Of a stretch of DNA of 64,000 nucleotides, positions 33,083 through 42,992 are shown piece by piece. The notes below the pieces were generated by a model. It worked only from the letters and a program-made list of their open reading frames with translations, was not told the DNA's origin and made no database searches. The translations under genes and the position numbers were made by a program. Origin of the DNA: JBBRZM01 sp963813635 (lineage in GTDB: Bacteria; Actinomycetota; Acidimicrobiia; IMCC26256; JBBRZM01); the NCBI GenBank assembly GCA_963813635.1, contig CAWEZO010000002.1, forward strand, positions 868,001 to 932,000, in the 5' to 3' direction. The first letter of the stretch is position 1, and each line of letters begins with the position of its first letter.

Positions 33083-33674
33083 GGTCAGCACTGGGTAAGG
33101 CGGCCCGATTCCCGCAAGTCAAGACCCTGGATGACTTCGATTTCACCTTCCAACGCTCCGTCAAGCAACAGACGATGGCGCACCTCGCGCAGCTCGACTT
33201 CCTCGCTGAGGCGAAGAACGTGATCTTCTTGGTCCGCCCGGGACCGGCAAGACGCACCTGTCGATCGCGCTCGGCGTTCACGCCGCGAGACGCGGCCACC
33301 GCGTCGCGTTCGCGTCGGCCCAGGACTGGGTCGGCCGACTCGGCGAAGCGCGACGCGCCGGCCGGCTCGAAGAAGAACTCGAACGACTCCGCCGCATTCC
33401 GCTCGTCATCGTCGACGAGGTCGGCTACATCCCCTTCGACCCCGACGCCGCCGCGCTGTTTTTCGCGGTGATCTCGGCTCGCTACGAACGAGCCAGCCTG
33501 GTCGTGAGCTCGAACAAGACGTTCTCCGCCTGGGCGGAAATCTTCGGCGACGCCGTCGCGGTCGCAGCCATGGTCGACCGCCTCGTGCATCACGCCGAGA
33601 TCGTCGTCCTTCAAGGCGACAGCCACCGGCTCAAGGACCGAGCCAAGGAGGTCCTCACCCCAGAACACCGCTAA
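33083..33674 (+). pseudogene. Remnant of IS21-family helper ATPase IstB
   Basis: Without a start codon, the plus strand reads 'FPQVKTLDDFDFTFQRSVKQ', 'AHLAQLDFLAEAKNVIFLV', then after a shift near 33237 'GTGKTHLSIALGVHAARRGH' (Walker A), 'LIVVDEVGYIPFDPDAAALF' (Walker B), 'VVSSNKTFSAWAEIFGD' (sensor I) and 'DRLVHHAEIVVLQGDSHRL'. This is the IstB/DnaC-like AAA+ helper of IS21 transposition. The N-terminus and the istA transposase are missing. Two short direct repeats of CGCAGTCTTCA follow at ~33677-33715, probably the element's terminal repeats. Confidence 0.85.
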
Positions 33675-33889
33675 CGCGCAGTCTTCAACCGGCGATCACC
33701 GCGCAGTCTTCAGCCGACGTTGACATAGGTGGCGCGTCCCACGTAGCGCGAAGAAGAGGGCCCAACCCTCTTCACATCCACCACTGTCGCCCCCGAACGC
33801 GGGCATGGCCCAATGCAACAGAGCCGGCTCACGCGAGCGACGAGCCGGGCCAGGCTGCAGCGTTCTCTACCAGGTATTCTGCAATCCCC

Positions 33890-33964
33890 GCCCTCGTAGC
33901 TCAGTGGATAGAGCATCGCCCTCCGGAGGCGTGTGCGCAGGTTCGAGTCCTGCCGAGGGCGCCA
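33890..33964 (+). tRNA. tRNA-Arg, anticodon CCG
   Basis: A complete cloverleaf can be drawn: acceptor GCCCTCG/CGAGGGC, D arm GCTC…GAGC, anticodon stem CGCC/GGCG with loop CTCCGGA (anticodon CCG), T arm GCAGG-TTCGAGT-CCTGC, discriminator G and an encoded CCA. It reads the CGG codon. It stands beside the IS21 remnant, a common integration neighbourhood, although no duplicated 3' end was found. The flanks 33675-33889 and 33965-34297 show no gene. Confidence 0.95.
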
Positions 33965-34297
33965 TAAGATTCCTGGCAGAGCAGCTGAACGAGCCTCGGT
34001 CGCTCGAGCCCAATTGCGACGTGGTGGCATCGCGACTCGGGCCCGGCCTCGCGTCGGCCACATGACGATTGTGGAAGATGAGATACGGAAGTGGGCGACC
34101 CCGTGCCGACCGTCTTGAGCTCGGCCACGATGTGATTCTGTGATGCGACGTAGCTGCGCACTGCCGCTCGCGATCGATACCAAGCTTCCCATTCGGAACC
34201 TTTCTCGTCAGAAAAACGATCCGGCGTCCGCCTGGGTAAAGAGCTTCTGTGTCCCCGGGGCGCTGACCCGCTCAGGCCCGCCGAAATCTTCCCGACC

Positions 34298-35723
34298 GTG
34301 ACCCACGTCCCCAGCATCCCCGTCGCCGGAGAACGGCTCACCAGCGATGACACGATCGCGGTCATCTCGCCGTTCGACGGCCACGAGATCGGGCGCGTGC
34401 CGAGCTGCACGCCGGCCGATGTCGACCGCGCCGTCCGCGCCGCGCGCGGGGTGCTGGCGGACGAGCCGCTGCCGCCGTGGCGTCGGGCCGAGATCCTCGA
34501 CCGGGCCGCCATGCTCCTCGCCGAGCGCACCGACGCGCTTGCCCGCGTGATCGCCGAGGAAGCCGCCAAGCCGCTGAAGACGGCGCGCGTCGAAGCCACG
34601 CGCGCGATCTCGACCTTCACGTTCGCCGCCGCCGAGGCCCGCACGTTGACCGGCGAGATGGTGCCGATCGACGCGAGCGACGTCGGCGAAGGGAAGATCG
34701 CATTCACGCTGCGCGTGCCGATCGGCGTCGTCGGCGCGATCAGCCCGTTCAACTTCCCGCTGAATCTCGTCGCGCACAAGCTCGCGCCGGCGATCGCCGC
34801 CGGATGTCCTGTCGTGCTGAAACCCGCGTCGCAAACGCCACTCTCGGCGATCGCGCTGGCCGACATGCTGCTCGACGAGTGCGGGCTGCCCGCGGGCTAC
34901 CTGTCGGTGGTCACCGGGAGCGGCACAACAGTCGGGAACGCCCTCGTCGAGCACCCCGACGTCGCATACATCACCTTCACGGGCTCGCCGCCGGTTGGCT
35001 GGGACATCCGTGCCAAGGCGCCGCGCAAGCGCGTCGGACTGGAGCTGGGCAACAACGCGCCGGTCATCGTCGAGCCCGACGGTGACGCCATCACTGCTGC
35101 GAGGAAGATCGCCGTCGCGGGATTCAGTCATGCGGGCCAGTCGTGCATCTCCACCCAGCGGGTGTACGTGCACGAGTCGGTGATCGACCCCTTCCTCGCG
35201 ACGCTGGTGCCGCTCGTCGAGGCGTTGCGCGTGGGCGACCCGCTCGACGAGGACACCGACGTCTCCGCGCTCGATCTCCACCGGTGAACGCGACCGGGTG
35301 GTCGACTGGATCGAGGAAGCGACGTCCGGTGGGGCGAAGGTCGTGACCGGCGGCGAGCTGCGTGACGGCGTCCTGGCGCCGACGGTGCTCACCAATGTGA
35401 CGCCCGACATGAAGGTGTGCGCGCTCGAGGTGTTCGGCCCGGTCGTCGCCGTGCAGCGGTATACAGACGTCGGCGAAGCGCTCCAGCTCGCCAACGACAC
35501 CCGCTACGGCCTGCAGGCGGCGATCTTCACCGGCGACCTGTCGACGGCGCTGCAGGCCGCGCGCGAGCTCGACTTCGGTGGCGTGCTCGTCAACGAGGTG
35601 CCCACATATCGCGCCGATCAGATGCCGTACGGGGGCCTCCGAGATTCCGGTAATACTCGCGAGGGGCCGCGGTACGCGATCCAGGAGATGACCGAATCAC
35701 GGCTCGTCATTCTCGACAGTTGA
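34298..35723 (+). CDS. Aldehyde dehydrogenase family protein (frameshifted)
   Basis: This NAD(P)-dependent aldehyde dehydrogenase has ~474 residues from GTG 34298. The substrate is not determined. It shows 'GVVGAISPFNFPLNLVAHK' (cofactor binding, PFNFP), 'CPVVLKPASQTP', 'VAYITFTGSPPVGWDI', the general base in 'VGLELGNNAPVIV' (E-L-G-x-N) and the nucleophile in 'AGFSHAGQSCISTQRVYVH'. The frame breaks at ~35275, where 'DTDVSALDLHR*' should continue as 'STGERDRVVDWIEEATSGGAK', leading to 'VFGPVVAVQRY' (E-x-F-G-P) and 'MPYGGLRDSGN…EGPRYAIQEMTE'. Both halves are complete, so a single indel is the only defect. Confidence 0.88.
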
Positions 35724-35745
35724 GCGGCGGCCAGTAGAAGGTGGA

Positions 35746-36402
35746 ATGGACGCAGTCAAAGAGACCGTCGCCAGGCTGAAGCCCAAGTGGCGTGGGCGCC
35801 TCCACGAGCTCGGGTTCTACGTGTCGATTCCGGCGGGCATCCTGCTCGTCTGGGTCGCGGAGGGCACGACCGCGAAGATCGGCGCGGCGGTCTTCGCCGG
35901 GACGCTCACGTTGCTCTACGGCACGAGCGCGGCGTACCACCGCGGCAAATGGTCGCCGCGGGCCGAACGCGTGATGAAGCACCTCGATCACTCGATGATC
36001 TTCGTGCTCATCGCCGGGAGCTACACGCCTTTCTGTCTGCTCGCGCTGAAACCGTCGTGGGGCATCGCCATCCTCGCGATTGCCTGGGCGGTCGCAACCC
36101 TCGGCATCGTGCTCACGATCACCATGCTCGATCGCCTGCACAAGACCGGGCTGGTCATGTACCTCGGTCTGGGATGGCTCGCGATCATCGCGGCGCCGCA
36201 GTTCGCGTACTCGTTGACGACAGCCGAGCTCGTCCTGTTGGCCGCCGGCGGTGTGCTGTACACGGTCGGCGCCGTATTGCTGGCCACGAACTGGCCGGAC
36301 CCGAACCCCAAAGTGTTCGGTTATCACGAAATCTGGCACTCGTTCGTGATCGCTGCCGGTGTGTGCCACTTCTCGGCTGTGCTGCTCCTTGTGCGAGGGT
36401 AG
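35746..36402 (+). CDS. trhA: Hemolysin III family (TrhA/YqfA) membrane protein
   Basis: This seven-helix integral membrane protein of the PAQR/hemolysin III family has 218 residues. Conserved metal-site histidines and surroundings are seen: 'YGTSAAYHRGKWSP…HLDHSMIFVLIAGSYTPF' and 'KVFGYHEIWHSFVIAAGVCHFSAV'. Seven hydrophobic stretches fit the family topology, and an N-terminal 'GRLHELGFYVSIPAGILLV' is typical. Members affect membrane fluidity homeostasis; a haemolytic role is historical only. It lies 22 bp after the aldehyde dehydrogenase and 5 bp before an SDR gene, suggesting a short operon. Confidence 0.88.
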   Translation: MDAVKETVARLKPKWRGRLHELGFYVSIPAGILLVWVAEGTTAKIGAAVFAGTLTLLYGTSAAYHRGKWSPRAERVMKHLDHSMIFVLIAGSYTPFCLLALKPSWGIAILAIAWAVATLGIVLTITMLDRLHKTGLVMYLGLGWLAIIAAPQFAYSLTTAELVLLAAGGVLYTVGAVLLATNWPDPNPKVFGYHEIWHSFVIAAGVCHFSAVLLLVRG

Positions 36403-36407
36403 AGCGC

Positions 36408-37199
36408 ATGGGTCTGCTCGAGGGCAAGGTCGCGCTCGTGACGGGTGGCGCGTCGGGTATCGGCCGCGCCACCGTCGAGCACTTCGCCGCCGAGGGCGCG
36501 CGCGTCTGTGTCGTTGACCTGACCGAGGACGCTGGGCGTGAAATCGCGCAAGCCGTCGACGGGAGCTTTCACCGAGCCGACGTGGGCGACTCTGCGCAAG
36601 TCGACGCCGCGTTCGCCACGTGCGAGCGCGAGCTCGGCGGCGTCGACATCGCGTTCCTCAATGCGGGCATCGCGCTGGGCCGCGAGAATGTCGAAGACCT
36701 CACCGACGACGAGTACCGACGAATCATGCGGGTCAACGTCGACGGCGTCGTCTTCGGTGCGCGCGCCGCGGTACGGGCGATGGGGCGTCGGGGCGGTGGT
36801 GCAATCGTCGCGACCGCGTCGCTGGCGGGCCTGATCCCATTCCCGCCCGATCCCATCTACGTGCTCACCAAGCACGCGGTCGTCGGCTTCATCCGCTCGA
36901 TCGCGCCCACGCTGCTCGAGCGCAACATCACGGCCAACACCGTCAACCCGGGCATGACCGACACCAACATCCTGACGGCCGAAGCAAAAGCGAAGTTCGA
37001 CCAAGCCGGCTTCCCCTTGATCCCGCCCGAGCAGATAGCGGACGCGGTCGTGCAGCTCGCAACCTCGGGACGCACCGGCGAATGCTGGGTCTGCCAGCCC
37101 GGGCGCGAGCACATCGCCTATGAGTTCCGCTCCGTGCCGGGACCGCGCGCCACGGGCGCAGTCGGGGCGCGTCCACCAGACGTCACCGGCACATGGTGA
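36408..37199 (+). CDS. Short-chain dehydrogenase/reductase
   Basis: The protein has 263 residues from ATG 36408. The N-terminal 'KVALVTGGASGIGRATVEHFA' is the TGxxxGxG NAD(P) site; 'VCVVDLTEDAGREIA' has the Asp that favours NAD(H). The NNAG position reads 'VDIAFLNAGIALG' (L-N-A-G), and the active site has Ser in 'VATASLAGLIPF' and 'YVLTKHAVVGF' (Y-x3-K). The C-terminus is extended by ~25 residues beyond the standard fold. The substrate is unknown. It overlaps no neighbour and is followed by bpa after 60 bp. Confidence 0.87.
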   Translation: MGLLEGKVALVTGGASGIGRATVEHFAAEGARVCVVDLTEDAGREIAQAVDGSFHRADVGDSAQVDAAFATCERELGGVDIAFLNAGIALGRENVEDLTDDEYRRIMRVNVDGVVFGARAAVRAMGRRGGGAIVATASLAGLIPFPPDPIYVLTKHAVVGFIRSIAPTLLERNITANTVNPGMTDTNILTAEAKAKFDQAGFPLIPPEQIADAVVQLATSGRTGECWVCQPGREHIAYEFRSVPGPRATGAVGARPPDVTGTW

Positions 37200-37258
37200 A
37201 CGGATCCTGCGGGGTCGAGCTGAGCCCCTATCCTCGCGGGTGATTCCCGGGAGGACAC

Positions 37259-37795
37259 GTGGACACCGACTCGACGCCGGCCGCATCTGAGAGCGAAACC
37301 GTACAACCCGAGGTGGTCGATGCCGCCTCCGCGCCGGCCGGCGGCGGCGGCGCGACCGGCGGCAACGTTGACGAGCTCGAGCAGGTCACCCGCCCGACCA
37401 AGCTGATCCGCATCGCGTCGATGGTGCGCACGATGCTCGACGAGGTGCGGCGGGCCCCACTCGACGACGCCGGCCGCCGCGCCCTGCGCGAGATCCACGA
37501 GAAGTCGATCCACGAGCTGGAGGAAGTGTTGTCACCCGACTTGCGCCGCGAGCTCGAAGACGTGTCGCTCCCGTTCAGCGAGGAAACACCCAGCGAGTCG
37601 GAGCTCCGCATCGCCCAGGCGCAGTTGGTCGGCTGGCTCGAGGGCCTGTTCCACGGCATCCAGGCGACCCTGTTCACCCAGCAGCAGATGACGCAGGGAC
37701 AGCTCGAGCAGATGCGCCAGCAGCGTTCGCTCGAGATGGGTGGCGGCGGTCCCGGTCCTCAGGGCACGGCGCCGAGCGGCAGCGGATACCTCTAA
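37259..37795 (+). CDS. bpa: Bacterial proteasome activator Bpa (DUF2587)
   Basis: Bpa forms a dodecameric ring that opens the 20S proteasome gate without ATP in actinobacteria. The protein has 178 residues from GTG 37259, with GGGAGG four bases upstream. After a disordered N-terminus it has the helical core 'VTRPTKLIRIASMVRTMLDEVRRAPLD', 'EIHEKSIHELEEVLSPDLRREL', 'SEETPSESELRIAQAQLVGWLEGLFHGIQ' and a Gln/Met-rich helix ('FTQQQMTQGQLEQMRQQRS'). The C-terminus SGSGYL ends with Tyr as the penultimate residue, the HbYX-like motif that docks into the proteasome. It implies the genome carries proteasome subunits outside this window. Confidence 0.9.
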   Translation: MDTDSTPAASESETVQPEVVDAASAPAGGGGATGGNVDELEQVTRPTKLIRIASMVRTMLDEVRRAPLDDAGRRALREIHEKSIHELEEVLSPDLRRELEDVSLPFSEETPSESELRIAQAQLVGWLEGLFHGIQATLFTQQQMTQGQLEQMRQQRSLEMGGGGPGPQGTAPSGSGYL

Positions 37796-37805
37796 GCAGC
37801 CTCGG

Positions 37806-39167
37806 ATGCCGGTCACAGAGCTTTCCAGCGAGGGATGGACACCGGCCCTCTGGCGCACGCGCGCTGCCGCGCAGCAACCGGAATGGCCCGACCCGGTCGC
37901 GCTCGACGACACGATCGCGGAGTTGCGCCGGCTGCCCCCGCTCGTGTTCGCAGGTGAGGCGCGCGACCTCACCGAGTCGCTCGCTGCGGTACAGCGGGGC
38001 GACGGGTTCCTCCTTCAGGCGGGCGACTGCGCCGAGTCGTTCGACGCGTTCTCGGCCGATTCGATTCGCGACAAGCTGAAGATCATCCTGCAGATGTCGG
38101 TGGTGCTCACGTACAGCACGGGCGTGCCGACGGTGAAGCTCGGGCGAATCGCCGGGCAGTTCGCGAAGCCGCGTTCGTCGGCCACCGAGACCCGCGACGG
38201 CAAGGAGCTTCCCTCGTTCCGCGGCGACCTCGTCAACGACTTCGCGTTCGATCGTGAGGCTCGACAACCCGATCCGCGCCGGCTGCTGCACGGCTACAAC
38301 CAGGCAGCCTCCACGTTGAACCTGTTGCGGGCGTTCACCAAGGGCGGCTACGCCGACCTCAACCGGGTACATGCCTGGAATCAGGAGTTCGTCGCGAGCA
38401 GCAGTGAAGGCAAGCGCTACGAGTCGGTCGCCGAGGAGATCCAGCGGGCGATGCGGTTCATGGCGGCGTGCGGCATCGACCTCGAAGCCGAGTTGCAGCT
38501 CCACCAAGTCGACTTCTACACGGCGCACGAGGCCCTGATCCTCGGCTACGAGGAGGCGCTCACCCGCCAGGACAGTCTCACCAACGACTGGTACGACTGC
38601 TCCGCGCACCTGCTGTGGATCGGGGAGCGCACGCGTCAGCTCGACGGCGCGCACGTCGAGTTCTTCGCGGGAGTGCAGAATCCGCTCGGGGTGAAGCTCG
38701 GTCCGTCGGCGACGGTCGACGAGACGCTGGCGCTGTGTGAGCGGCTCAACCCCGCGCGCCGGCCGGGCCGGCTCACGCTCTACTCGCGGATGGGTGCCGA
38801 CAAGGTCGCCGACGTGTTGCCGCCACTGCTGCGTGGGGTGAAACTTGCCGGGCACCCGGTCGTGTGGGCCTGCGACCCGATGCACGGGAACACCTACACC
38901 CATGCCAGCGGTTACAAGACGCGGCACTTCGACGACATCATGCGAGAGCTGCGCGGCTTTTTTTCAGCATGCGAGACGGCCGACGTGTGGCCCGGAGGAG
39001 TGCACGTCGAGCTCACCGGCGAAGACGTGACCGAATGCCTCGGCGGTACCGAAGAGGTGCTTGGCGAGCAGCTCGAGCAGCGCTATGAGACGATGTGCGA
39101 CCCTCGGCTCAACGCTCGCCAGTCGCTCGATCTCGCGTTCCAGGTCGCCGAACTGCTGCGCAAGTAG
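37806..39167 (+). CDS. 3-deoxy-7-phosphoheptulonate synthase, class II (DAHP synthase)
   Basis: The first enzyme of the shikimate pathway condenses phosphoenolpyruvate with erythrose 4-phosphate. The 453-residue protein is of the class II (plant/mycobacterial) type: 'WTPALWRTRAAAQQPEWPD' at the start, 'PPLVFAGEARDL', 'GFLLQAGDCAESF' (metal-binding Cys), 'VKLGRIAGQFAKPRS', 'YNQAASTLNLLRAF', 'CSAHLLWIGERTRQLDGAHVEF', 'NPLGVKLGPSATVDETL', 'LYSRMGADKVADVLPPLL', 'WACDPMHGNTYT' and 'GGVHVELTGEDVTEC'. ATG 37806 lies 10 bp after bpa. The frame is intact. Confidence 0.93.
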   Translation: MPVTELSSEGWTPALWRTRAAAQQPEWPDPVALDDTIAELRRLPPLVFAGEARDLTESLAAVQRGDGFLLQAGDCAESFDAFSADSIRDKLKIILQMSVVLTYSTGVPTVKLGRIAGQFAKPRSSATETRDGKELPSFRGDLVNDFAFDREARQPDPRRLLHGYNQAASTLNLLRAFTKGGYADLNRVHAWNQEFVASSSEGKRYESVAEEIQRAMRFMAACGIDLEAELQLHQVDFYTAHEALILGYEEALTRQDSLTNDWYDCSAHLLWIGERTRQLDGAHVEFFAGVQNPLGVKLGPSATVDETLALCERLNPARRPGRLTLYSRMGADKVADVLPPLLRGVKLAGHPVVWACDPMHGNTYTHASGYKTRHFDDIMRELRGFFSACETADVWPGGVHVELTGEDVTECLGGTEEVLGEQLEQRYETMCDPRLNARQSLDLAFQVAELLRK

Positions 39168-39196
39168 TTCGCACACAGGCGGAGGAGGCAGAGGCA

Positions 39197-42100
39197 ATGG
39201 CCGCTCCCGAGGCGGGTTTTCAAGAGCTCGGCCCCAACTCCGGGCTCATCGAGGAGATGTACCGCCAGTTCGTAGAGAACCCGGAGTCGGTCTCGGAGAG
39301 CTGGCGCGAGTTCTTCGCTGATTACGTGCCGCGTGGCCACGCCACGCCCGGCGACGGCAACGGCGAGGTGGCGACGACCGGCGCTCGCGTTGCGGCACCG
39401 CCTGCACCAGCCGGGCCTGCGCCGGCACCGGCCGCACCCGCGCCGCCACCGAAGCTCGGGGTCCCGATTCCCGGCGAGCCGGCGCCACCCGCGCCACCGG
39501 TGGCGGCCCACGAGGCTGCGCCGCCACTGGTGCTCGATGGTGAGGAGCCCGAGCCGCTACGTGGCGCAGCGGCTCGCATCGTCGCGAACATGGAGGCGAG
39601 CCTCGCTGTGCCCACCGCCACTTCGGTGCGCGTATTGCCGGCGAAGTTGCTCGAGGTCAACCGCCAGATCCTCAACAACCACCTCGCTCGGGTCGGCGGC
39701 GGCAAGGTGAGCTTCACGCACCTGATCGCGTTCGCAATCGTGCAGGCGATCGCAAAGATGCCCGCGATGAGCTCCGGGTTTGGTGTCGTCGACGGCAGGC
39801 CCGTCGTCGTGCGCCACGATCACGTCAACCTCGGCCTCGCCGTCGACGTGGAAAAGTCCGATGGCTCGCGCTCGCTCATGGTGCCCAACATCAAGCACGT
39901 CGACGAGCTCGACTTCGCCGCGTTCCTCGCCGCGTACGAGGAGCTGATCCGCAAGGTGCGCTCGGGCACGATCGAAGTCGACGACTTCGCGGGCACGACG
40001 GCGAGCATCACGAATCCCGGGATGATCGGCACGGTGAGCTCGGTGCCGCGCTTGATGCCGGGGCAGGGCTTCATCGTCGGCGTCGGCTCGATCGGCCTTC
40101 CCGCCGAATACGAGGGTGCTGACGCCCACATGCTGGCGCAGCTGGGTGTGAGCAAGGTGGTCACACTCACGAGCACCTACGACCACCGGGTGATCCAGGG
40201 AGCAGAGAGCGGCGAGTTCCTGCGCTGGACGCATCAGCTGCTGCTCGGCGCCGAAGAGTTCTACGACGAGATCTTCCACAGTCTCGGGGTGCCGTATGAG
40301 CCGGCGCGCTGGACCGCCGACGAGAGCCCGGCCGCCGACAGCGAAACCGCGCACGAGAAGGCCGTCCACGTCCACCAGCTCATCAACATGTACCGCGTGC
40401 GCGGCCACCTGATCGCCAACCTCGACCCGCTCGGCCGCCGGGAGCCGCACACGCATCCCGAGCTCGACGTCAACCAATACGGCCTGAGCATCTGGGACCT
40501 CGACCGTGAGTTCCCGGTCGGCAGCCTCGCCGCCGGCACGGCCCCTCGTCCGACGATGAAGCTGCGTGACATCTTGGGCGTGTTGCACAACGTGTACGCC
40601 CGGACCGTGGGCATCGAGTTCATGCACATCCAGGAACCCGACCAGAAGGCCTGGATCCAGGAACGCGTCGAGGGGGGCAACCGCGACCTCACCGGCGACG
40701 AGAAGCGCCGCATCCTCGAACGGCTCAACGCGGCCGAGGCGTTCGAACGGTTCCTGCACACGAAGTACCTCGGGCACAAACGCTTCAGCCTCGAAGGCGC
40801 GGAGAGCCTGATTCCCATGCTCGACGCGCTCCTGAGTGCCGCGGCCGACAAGGGCATGGCCGAGGCCGTCCTGGGCATGGCGCACCGCGGCCGGCTCAAT
40901 GTCCTCGCGACCACGATCGGGAAGTCGTACGGCCAGATCTTCCGCGAGTTCGAAGGCGAGCTCGATCCGCTGTCTTCGCAGGGCTCGGGCGACGTGAAGT
41001 ACCACCTCGGCGCGACCGGCACGCACGTCGCCCTGTCGGGCGCGCCGCTGGCGCTCACGCTGGCGTCGAATCCGAGCCATCTCGAAGCGGTCGATCCCGT
41101 GGTCGAGGGAATGGTGCGGGCCAAGGAGGACGCCACCGGCAACCCGGAGCGCACCAGCGTGCTGCCGGTGCTCGTGCACGGCGACGCCGCGTTCGCCGGC
41201 CAGGGCGTCGTCGCGGAGACATTGAATCTCTCGGAGGTCGAGGGCTACGACGTCGGTGGCACCGTGCACATCGTGGTCAACAATCAGCTCGGCTTCACGA
41301 CGAGCCCCGAGCAGGGCCGCTCGAGTGTGTACGCGACCGATGTCGCGAAGATGGTGCAGGCGCCGATCTTCCACGTCAACGGTGACGATCCCGAGGCGTG
41401 CGTGCGGGTGATCCGGCTCGCGTTCGCGTTCCGCCAGGCGTTCCACAAGGACGTCGTCGTCGACATGTTGTGTTACCGACGCTACGGCCACAACGAAGCC
41501 GACGAGCCGGCATTCACCCAGCCCCGCATGTACGCGCTGATCAACGCGGCATCGATCCGTCCGCAAGCTCTACACCGAGCAGCTCGTCAACCGGAGCGAC
41601 CTCACCCTGGAGGAGGCCGAGGCGGCGCTCGACGACTTCCGCGCCCGGCTCGAGCAGGCATTCGACGAGACGCACGAGAGCGAGCCGCCCAGCTCGGTGG
41701 AGTCGGAGGTCACCGACCTCGACCCCGGACACTCGATGCCGATTGCGCCGCCGGCGCCTGAGCGGCGACGAGTCGACCGGGCGATGCTCGCCCGCGTGGT
41801 CGAGGGGCTCACCACCTGGCCCGAGGATCTGCGCGTCAACCCGAAGCTCGAACGTCTGCTCCGCGCGCACCGCGTCGCGTTCGACAACAATGAGATCGAT
41901 TGGGGGCTCGGCGAGGCACTGGCGTTCGGCTCACTCGTGCTCGAGGGCACGCCGGTGCGCGTCGCCGGTCAAGACACACGGCGCGGCACGTTCAGCCAGC
42001 GTCACGGCGTGCTCATCGACAGCGTCGACGAGCACGAGTACGTGCCGCTCGCGGCATCTTGCGGCCGACCAGGCACCGTTCATGCTGTACGACACGGTGC

Positions 42101-42930
42101 TCTCCGAGTACGCGGCACTCGGGTTCGAATACGGCTACTCGGTCGCGGCGCCGGCGGCGATGGTGTGCTGGGAGGCGCAGTTCGGCGACTTCATGAACGG
42201 CGGCCAGATCATCATCGATCAGTTCGTCGTGGCCGCGGAAGACAAGTGGGGTCAGGAGAGCTCGCTCTCGCTGTTGTTACCCCATGGCTTCGAGGGTCAG
42301 GGCCCCGATCACTCGAGCGCGCGCATCGAGCGGTTCCTCGCGCTGTGTGCCGAAGACAACCTGCGGGTCGTGTACCCGTCCACGAGCGCGCAGTACTTCC
42401 ACGCGCTTCGCCGTCAAGCGCTCGACATGCGCCGCGTGCCGATGATCTGCTTCACACCGAAGCGATACCTCCGCATGGCACATACGAAATCGCCGGTCGA
42501 GGCGTTCGCCGACGACGAGTTCCACGCCACGCTCGACGACCGGGCTGCGGCCGACATCGACGCCGCGTCGGTGCGACGGCTGCTGCTGTGCGCCGGCAAG
42601 GTCGGGCACGAGCTGATGGACCGGCGTGACAAGGATGGGGCGCCCGTCGCCGTCGTGCGCGTCGAGCAGCTGTACCCCTGGCCCCACGACGAGCTGCACA
42701 CCCGCCTCGATCGCTACCCCAATGCGACGCAGGTCTGGTGGGTGCAGGAAGAGCCCGAGAACATGGGCGCGTGGAACTACGCGCACGGCAAGCTGCACCG
42801 CGTCCTCCGCGACCGCGCGGAGCTCCGCCACGTTGCACGCAAGGCGAGCGCGAGCCCGGCGACCGGGAGCCAGACCATCCACGAACGCGAGCAGGACGCC
42901 CTCATCACAGAGGCCCTCGCCGACCTCTGA
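39197..42930 (+). CDS. kgd: Multifunctional 2-oxoglutarate dehydrogenase/decarboxylase E1 with E2-like N-terminal domain (two frameshifts)
   Basis: This TCA-cycle enzyme has ~1,243 residues and starts at ATG 39197 behind GGAGGAGG. Order: a short E1-type tail ('NSGLIEEMYRQFVENPESV'), an Ala/Pro-rich linker, a SucB-like acyltransferase domain ('SFTHLIAFAIVQAIAK', 'TASITNPGMIGTVSSVP', 'TSTYDHRVIQGAESGEFL'), then thiamine-dependent E1: 'INMYRVRGHLIANLDPLG', 'AEAVLGMAHRGRLNVLATT', 'HIVVNNQLGFTTSP', 'CYRRYGHNEADEPAFTQP'. One indel at ~41562 (continuing 'KLYTEQLVNRSDLTLEE') and another at ~42055 (continuing 'HLAADQAPFMLYDTVLSEY') break the frame; after these come 'GFEYGYSVAAPAAMVCWEAQFGDF' and 'QVWWVQEEPENMGAW'. 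The E1/E2 fusion is an actinobacterial hallmark. Confidence 0.93.
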
Positions 42931-42937
42931 CAGAGCT

Positions 42938-42992
42938 CTCATTCTTGCGTCAGCAGCCGGGATGTCACCCCGGATTGCGACGCAAGAATGAA
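42938..42992. terminator. 55-bp hairpin repeat, copy 1 (between kgd and the AbiEi/DUF559 gene)
   Basis: A 12-bp perfect stem (CATTCTTGCGTC at 42940-42951 with GACGCAAGAATG at 42979-42990) encloses a second small stem (CCGGG/CCCGG). It starts 8 bp after the kgd stop and also contains the stop and last seven codons (FLRRNPG) of the convergent gene. The identical 55 bp recur at 43924-43978. It probably works as a bidirectional terminator. Confidence 0.8.

Noticed and set aside
33890..33964. tRNA-Arg as the attachment site of the adjacent island
   Set aside because: I looked for a second copy of the tRNA 3' end on the far side of the island and found none, and there is no integrase.
35787..37199. 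A 470-codon frame covering both trhA and the SDR
   Set aside because: The first part is the wrong frame of the hemolysin III gene; the SDR starts at ATG 36408.
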